Positions 57,405-63,027 of a DNA stretch of 63,027 nt are shown here, piece by piece (the first letter of the stretch is position 1; every line of letters begins with the position of its first letter). The notes under the pieces are model-generated. The model made no database searches. It was not told where the DNA came from and saw only the letters and a program-made list of their open reading frames with translations. The position numbers and the translations under genes are program-made. This DNA is from Alkalibacillus filiformis (GTDB lineage: Bacteria; Bacillota; Bacilli; Bacillales; Alkalibacillaceae): assembly GCF_030814115.1 (NCBI RefSeq), contig NZ_JAUSUP010000011.1:1-63027 (forward strand), read 5' to 3'.

Positions 57405-58190
57405 ATGATCTTTGTACTTGATGTGGGGAATACAAATACTGTTATGGGCGTTTTTGATGAGGGTGAATTAACTTATCAGTGGCGCGTAGCAACTGATCGG
57501 TATAAAACAGAAGATGAATATGCAATGGAAGTGAAAGCATTGTTACAACATCACGGGTTATCGTTTAATGATTTTCATGCTGCTATTATTTCATCTGTCG
57601 TACCACCAATTATGTTTGCATTAGAGAAAATGTGTGAACGTTACTTTAATTTAAAGCCAATGGTCGTAGGCTCAGGGAATGTGGATGCAAGTTTAAAAAT
57701 GGTTTATCCAAATCCAAAAGAAATCGGGGCTGACAGAATCGTTAACGCAGTTGGTGCAATTAAAGAATATGGTGCTCCGTTAGTCATTATTGATTTTGGT
57801 ACAGCTACAACGTATTGTTATGTAAATGAACATGGTGAGTATGTTGGCGGTGCGATTGCTCCTGGGATTAACATCTCGACTGAGGCGTTGTATTCAAAGG
57901 CTGCTAAGTTACCGCGAATTGAAATAACAAGACCAGAACAAGTCGTAGGCACTTCGACAGTTGAAGCGATGCAATCAGGAATTTTCTTTGGTTATGTTGG
58001 TCAAGTTGATGAAGTCGTCAACCGTTTTAAAGAACAAGCTAATCTAACACCAACTGTAGTTGCAACAGGTGGTTTATCTAAATTAATCGGTAAAGGATCT
58101 CGAACGATTGATTATGTTGATACTGAGTTAACTTTGAAAGGCTTATATGAAATTTATCGTGCAAACAAGGAAGGTGACAACAATGAGTGA
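57405..58190 (+). CDS. coaX: Type III pantothenate kinase
   Basis: A 261-aa ASKHA-fold kinase, the first step of coenzyme A synthesis. The P-site is [10 protein letters not shown] at the N-terminus, and [10 protein letters not shown] and DFGTATTY supply the other sites. It needs a monovalent cation and is not inhibited by CoA. The ribosome binding site is poor (AAATGGTGTG). It overlaps hslO by 8 nt. Confidence 0.96.
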   Translation: MIFVLDVGNTNTVMGVFDEGELTYQWRVATDRYKTEDEYAMEVKALLQHHGLSFNDFHAAIISSVVPPIMFALEKMCERYFNLKPMVVGSGNVDASLKMVYPNPKEIGADRIVNAVGAIKEYGAPLVIIDFGTATTYCYVNEHGEYVGGAIAPGINISTEALYSKAAKLPRIEITRPEQVVGTSTVEAMQSGIFFGYVGQVDEVVNRFKEQANLTPTVVATGGLSKLIGKGSRTIDYVDTELTLKGLYEIYRANKEGDNNE

Positions 58191-59052
58191 TTACTTAATT
58201 AAAGCAACAGCTTTTGATGGGCAAGTGCGTGCGTACGCGATAGAATCGACTGATTTCGTGAATGAGGCGTGTCAAAAGCATGATACATGGCCGACTGCAT
58301 CTGCTGCATTAGGTCGTACCATTACGATTTCAGCTATGATGGGTGCGATGTTAAAAGGTGAAGATAAATTAACAGTTAAAGTTGAAGGTGATGGTCCTGT
58401 TGGTGCCATTGTTGCAGACGGAAATGCTAAAGGAGAAGTGAGAGGGTATATTAAAAACCCACATGTCGATTTTGACTCTAATGCTCATGGTAAATTAGAC
58501 GTCCGTCGTGCTGTCGGTACAAACGGTTCCATTAGTGTCGTAAAAGATTTAGGACTGAAGAACAATTTTACTGGTCAAGTTCCAATTGTTTCAGGAGAAA
58601 TTAGTGAAGATTTTACGTATTACTTTGTAACGTCAGAACAAATACCATCTGCAGTTGGAGCTGGAGTGTTAGTTGACACTGATTATTCAATTTTAGCGGC
58701 AGGTGGCTTCATTATTCAAATGATGCCTGGTGCAACTGATGAAACAATCTCATTAATAGAAGAGCGAATCGGACAAGTCCCTGCGATCTCTACATTAATT
58801 CAAGAAGGTAAGTCACCAGAAGATATTTTAGAGATCTTCTTTGAAGGGCAAAATTGGCATATTATTGATCGTCAAGAAGCTAAGTTTAAGTGTTTCTGTT
58901 CAAAAGAACGTACTGAAGACGCAATTGCTTCACTTGGTAATGAAGAAATTGAGGAAATGATTAATGAAGATGGTGGAGCAGAAGCAACTTGTCATTTCTG
59001 TAACCAAGTATATACACTAACAGTAGAAGAACTAGAGCGTTTGAAAAGTTAG
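58183..59052 (+). CDS. hslO: Redox-regulated chaperone Hsp33
   Basis: A 289-aa chaperone activated by disulfide stress. The C-terminal zinc switch is CFC (Cys237, Cys239) plus CHFC (Cys270, Cys273). The start at 58183 has AAGGAAGGTG upstream and overlaps coaX; a longer in-frame start is not used. After it B. subtilis has yacD, cysK and pabBAC; here folP follows after 25 nt. Confidence 0.96.
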   Translation: MSDYLIKATAFDGQVRAYAIESTDFVNEACQKHDTWPTASAALGRTITISAMMGAMLKGEDKLTVKVEGDGPVGAIVADGNAKGEVRGYIKNPHVDFDSNAHGKLDVRRAVGTNGSISVVKDLGLKNNFTGQVPIVSGEISEDFTYYFVTSEQIPSAVGAGVLVDTDYSILAAGGFIIQMMPGATDETISLIEERIGQVPAISTLIQEGKSPEDILEIFFEGQNWHIIDRQEAKFKCFCSKERTEDAIASLGNEEIEEMINEDGGAEATCHFCNQVYTLTVEELERLKS

Positions 59053-59077
59053 TTGATATAATGAGGGAGGCATCCTA

Positions 59078-59899
59078 ATGCAAACAAAAAATAAACTCGA
59101 TATTCAACAAAAAACAGCAGTAATGGGGATCTTGAACGTAACTCCCGATTCGTTTTCGGATGGTGGCCAGTTTAATGAAGAACATGCTGCTATAAAACAA
59201 GCTCAAATGATGGTTGAGAATGGAGCAGATATCATTGATATAGGTGGCGAGTCAACACGTCCAGGCCATACACCTGTAAGTGTGAATGAAGAAATTGATC
59301 GCGTCGTTCCAACGATCAGTGCTATACAAGGGCATATTGATCAGCCTATTTCTATTGATACTTACAAAGCAAAAACAGCTGAGGCAGCTATTAAATCAGG
59401 TGCTTCCATTATTAATGACGTATGGGGAGCGAAACACGACCCAGAAATAGCAGCGGTTGCAAAAGAGACAGGTGCTCCAATTATTTTAATGCACAACCAA
59501 GAAGAGCCAGAGTATGATGACCTAATTGAAGATATGAAAGCAACTTTATATGATTCGATTAATTTAGTGAAGAAATACGGCGTACAAGACGAGCAAATTA
59601 TTTTAGATCCTGGCGTTGGTTTTGGTAAAACTCATGAACAGAACTTGCTTGTGATGCGTCGTTTAAATGAACTAAAATCATTAGGCTTTCCAATCTTACT
59701 AGGTACATCAAGGAAGTCGATTATAGGAAAAGAACTCGATTTACCAGTTGAAGAAAGATTAGAAGGAACGATTGCAACGATCTGTCAAGGTATAGCTCAA
59801 GGGGTAGATGTTGTTCGAGTTCATGATGTAAAAGAAGTAGCTAGAGCAACAAAGATGATGGATGCGATGATTGGCAAGGGTGGGTTTAACTTTGGATAA
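59078..59899 (+). CDS. folP: Dihydropteroate synthase
   Basis: A 273-aa TIM-barrel enzyme joining p-aminobenzoate to the pterin diphosphate. MGILNVTPDSFSDGG at the start, DIGGESTRPG and the GTSRKS loop are intact. This is the sulfonamide target. Ribosome binding site GGGAGG. It overlaps folB by 8 nt. The p-aminobenzoate genes that normally come first are not here. Confidence 0.97.
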   Translation: MQTKNKLDIQQKTAVMGILNVTPDSFSDGGQFNEEHAAIKQAQMMVENGADIIDIGGESTRPGHTPVSVNEEIDRVVPTISAIQGHIDQPISIDTYKAKTAEAAIKSGASIINDVWGAKHDPEIAAVAKETGAPIILMHNQEEPEYDDLIEDMKATLYDSINLVKKYGVQDEQIILDPGVGFGKTHEQNLLVMRRLNELKSLGFPILLGTSRKSIIGKELDLPVEERLEGTIATICQGIAQGVDVVRVHDVKEVARATKMMDAMIGKGGFNFG

Positions 59900-60263
59900 G
59901 ATTTTACTTAATGGCCTTATGTTTTACGGTTACCACGGATTATTTCCGGAAGAAAATAAGTTAGGTCAACGGTTTACAGTCGACTTAGAATTAAAGTGTG
60001 ACTTAAGTAAAGCAGGTCAGTCGGATCGAATGAACGATAGTATTGATTATGGGCAAGTATATGAAGTAGCAAGAGCTGTTGTAGAAGGTGAAGCGAGAAA
60101 TCTAATTGAAGCAGTTGCTGAAGAATTAGCACAACAAATGTTTGAAGCCTTTTCTTCATTAGAAGCTATTACAGTCAAAATTGACAAACCTGGACCGCCA
60201 ATTCCCGGTTACTATCAATCAGCTTCAGTTGTAATTGAACGGGAGCGAAATTATGCAAAATAA
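59892..60263 (+). CDS. folB: Dihydroneopterin aldolase
   Basis: A 123-aa enzyme (B. subtilis 120 aa). FYGYHGLFPEENKLGQRF near the start and KPGPPIPG near the end are typical. I chose TTG 59892 with AAGGGTGGG upstream, which gives the MDKILLNG start; the in-frame TTG at 59871 is further from the family. It overlaps folP by 8 nt and folK by 11 nt, so the three are translationally coupled. Confidence 0.95.
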   Translation: MDKILLNGLMFYGYHGLFPEENKLGQRFTVDLELKCDLSKAGQSDRMNDSIDYGQVYEVARAVVEGEARNLIEAVAEELAQQMFEAFSSLEAITVKIDKPGPPIPGYYQSASVVIERERNYAK

Positions 60264-60747
60264 AGTGTATATTGCGTTAGGTTCAAATATTGAACCTAGA
60301 GAAGATTATCTAAATAAAGCGATTGAATCTCTAAATGGCTTAAATGAAGTAAACATTATTGAAGCATCACCTGTTTACCAAACGAAGCCGGTTGGTTATA
60401 CTAAACAAGGTCAGTTTTTAAATATGGTGGTCTTAGCTACAACTGATTTGACACCAGAACAACTATTGAAAGAGACTCAATCAATTGAGAAAAAGTTAGG
60501 AAGAGAACGTGACATTAGGTTTGGACCGAGAACGATTGACTTAGATATATTAATGTTCGGTGATCAATCGATTCAGCTGGATCATTTAACGATTCCGCAC
60601 CCAAGAATGGTTCAACGTGCATTTGTTTTAGTACCATTAAATGACTTAAACCAACAGTTGCATATTCAAGGGACCCCAATACAAACATATATAGATCGAT
60701 TAGACCAGACTGAAATTGAAGGTGTGGAATTGTATCAAAAGAATTGA
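60253..60747 (+). CDS. folK: HPPK (hydroxymethyldihydropterin pyrophosphokinase)
   Basis: A 164-aa enzyme that pyrophosphorylates the pterin. YIALGSN at the start, and FGPRTIDLDIL and HPRM motifs are present. The ATG at 60253 has GGGAGCG upstream, inside folB. In B. subtilis yazB and dusB follow, then lysS; here a structured non-coding segment of about 200 nt leads straight to lysS. Confidence 0.96.
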   Translation: MQNKVYIALGSNIEPREDYLNKAIESLNGLNEVNIIEASPVYQTKPVGYTKQGQFLNMVVLATTDLTPEQLLKETQSIEKKLGRERDIRFGPRTIDLDILMFGDQSIQLDHLTIPHPRMVQRAFVLVPLNDLNQQLHIQGTPIQTYIDRLDQTEIEGVELYQKN

Positions 60748-60905
60748 GCAGTTGGGTGGCATGCCAAGTCGGTCTAGTGAAAGGTGCACTTAATGGTCAA
60801 GGGATGACCCCCTACAACCATAAGTAGAATGCGGTTGAGACCGCATGAAACTAAACGTATGAGACAGCTAACAAGCGAAGAGGTTGCAACGTAGTTTCAT
60901 ATTGT
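60748..60905 (+). ncRNA. Candidate structured RNA between folK and lysS
   Basis: No gene is readable in this stretch, but it folds well on paper. Elements in order: TGGCATGCCA palindrome (60757-60766); AGTG/CACT (60776-60790); GGTCA-AGGGA-TGACC (60795-60809); ATGCGGT-TGAG-ACCGCAT (60829-60846); ATGAAACTA with TAGTTTCAT (60845-60853 with 60892-60900) closing over an inner GC-AAC/GTT-GC stem. It is unlike a T-box or lysine riboswitch. The style of GTGAAAG, GAGACAGC and GCGAAGAG recalls domain I of group II introns, so it may be an intron fragment. Low certainty. Confidence 0.45.
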
Positions 60906-60938
60906 TACTATTAAGGTAGAATAGACAGTATTGAATAA

Positions 60939-62444
<1,506 letters not shown>

Positions 62445-62461
62445 AATATGTATAGAATGAT

Positions 62462-62508
62462 AGGCTACTTGTTAACACTATGAGCGGTGTTGGCGGGTAG
62501 CCTTTTTA
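62462..62508 (+). terminator. Terminator of lysS
   Basis: An 18-bp stem, AGGCTAC with GTAGCCT outside and GTTAACAC with GGTGTTGGC-type wobbles inside, then TTTTT. Confidence 0.9.
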
Positions 62509-62686
62509 TTTTGTTCTTTTAAGTTTGAGAATGAAGAGTAATAGAAGTTATTTTCAGAATAAATTAACTTCAATAAATCTATTGCCTTTAGCTTTCATGC
62601 ATGATAAATTATTAAATGTCGCATTGAGAAACAGCTCATCACGACAAGTTAACTAAAACAGTTAACAAAAAACATTTAAATAGTTG

Positions 62687-62715
62687 TTGACTCACCTATT
62701 GAAATTTGGTATATT
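62687..62715 (+). promoter_or_regulatory. rRNA operon promoter P1
   Basis: TTGACT, 17-nt spacer, TATATT with extended TGG. A GTCGC...GCGAC hairpin (62723-62742) lies in the first transcribed bases. The AT-rich stretch 62509-62686 holds nothing else I recognise apart from a possible UP element. Confidence 0.75.
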
Positions 62716-62779
62716 TAAAGGGTCGCTTTTTGAACGGCGACACTAAACAACAACGATTTAAAAAAGATATAAAAAGTTG

Positions 62780-62808
62780 TTGACGCAACGAAAACAACTT
62801 GATATATT
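62780..62808 (+). promoter_or_regulatory. rRNA operon promoter P2
   Basis: TTGACG, 17-nt spacer, TATATT. It is about 93 nt after P1 and is also followed by a GTCGC...GCGAC hairpin (62817-62833). Confidence 0.75.
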
Positions 62809-62833
62809 AGTAAATGTCGCTTTTAAGGCGACC

Positions 62834-62949
62834 AACTTCGAACCTTGAAAACTAAACAAAATAGCCTGTCGTCAATTCAGTTTTCTTCTAGTGATTGACT
62901 AAGAAGAAAACAACGATGACATTAAATTATTTAGAGTCAATCAAACACT
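62834..62949 (+). other. 16S rRNA leader with boxA-like and processing stem
   Basis: ACCTTGAAAACTAAAC (about 62843-62858) is the conserved boxA-like leader block of Bacillaceae. TTTTCTTCTAG with CTAAGAAGAAAA (62880-62910), flanked by GTC...GAC bases, makes a hairpin before the 16S start. Confidence 0.6.
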
Positions 62950-63027
62950 TTTATGGAGAGTTTGATCCTGGCTCAGGACGAACGCTGGCGGCGTGCCTAA
63001 TACATGCAAGTCGAGCGCGGGAAGCAG
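62950..63027 (+). rRNA. 16S rRNA, 5' end (truncated by window)
   Basis: The universal start GGAGAGTTTGATCCTGGCTC is at 62955. The first ~78 nt are present, through CATGCAAGTCGAGCG into variable region 1. The V1 opening (GCGGGAAGCAG) is like that of halophilic Bacillaceae. The remainder lies beyond the window. Confidence 0.97.

Overview
The window is chromosomal DNA of a low-GC, endospore-forming member of the Bacillaceae. From about 9.8 kb onward the gene order follows the origin-proximal region of Bacillus subtilis: sleL(yaaH)-tadA-scr-dnaX-yaaK-recR-bofA-csfB ... abrB-metS-tatD-yabE-rnmV-ksgA-yabG-veg-sspF-ispE-purR-spoVG-glmU-prs-ctc-pth-fin-mfd-spoVT-yabMNOPQ-divIC-yabR-(tRNAs)-spoIIE-yabST-tilS-hpt-ftsH-coaX-hslO-folPBK-lysS-rrn. 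The proteins are often rich in Asp and Glu, and the 16S rRNA start resembles halophilic genera of the Virgibacillus/Alkalibacillus type. The genus is an inference and is not proven here.

Region 1 (1-9.8 kb) is accessory. It starts with a sulfane-sulfur operon like B. subtilis yrkE/F/H/I: a TusA, a DsrE-like protein, a rhodanese, a TusA-rhodanese fusion and a rhodanese-persulfide dioxygenase fusion. A CsoR/CstR-like palindrome lies inside it. A SulP anion transporter and a DUF202 membrane protein follow. Next come acetyl-CoA synthetase with a cre-like site at its start codon, a lone siderophore-type amine N-hydroxylase, a YfkM-like stress protein with a sigma-B-like promoter, and a DUF3891 protein.

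Region 2 (9.8-24 kb) holds the spore lytic enzyme sleL, tadA, the SRP RNA, dnaX-yaaK-recR, the sporulation regulators bofA and csfB, murB, a yaaO-type decarboxylase, tmk, the c-di-AMP receptor darA, yaaR, holB, ricT, yabA, trmN6, rsmI and abrB. Region 3 (24-48 kb) holds translation, DNA repair, cell-wall precursor and PRPP genes mixed with sporulation genes (yabG, sspF, spoVG, fin, spoVT, yabP, yabQ). Region 4 (47.9-48.9 kb) is the largest stretch without protein genes. It holds a GC-rich 145-bp palindromic repeat and two tRNA genes (Met, Glu) on the minus strand. Region 5 (48.9-62.4 kb) runs from spoIIE to lysS. The window ends in tandem rRNA promoters, an rRNA leader and the first ~78 nt of a 16S rRNA gene.

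The regulatory layer is unusually readable. Close matches to promoters of sigma-B (yfkM, ctc), sigma-E (sleL, yabP), sigma-F (csfB, yabS), sigma-G (spoVT) and sigma-H (spoVG) stand before genes that use those sigma factors in B. subtilis. The least explained items are the ~160-nt structured segment between folK and lysS, the GC-rich repeat, a 14-bp perfect palindrome inside the dnaX promoter, and the pairing of the persulfide operon with a SulP transporter. I see no prophage, complete insertion sequence or CRISPR array.
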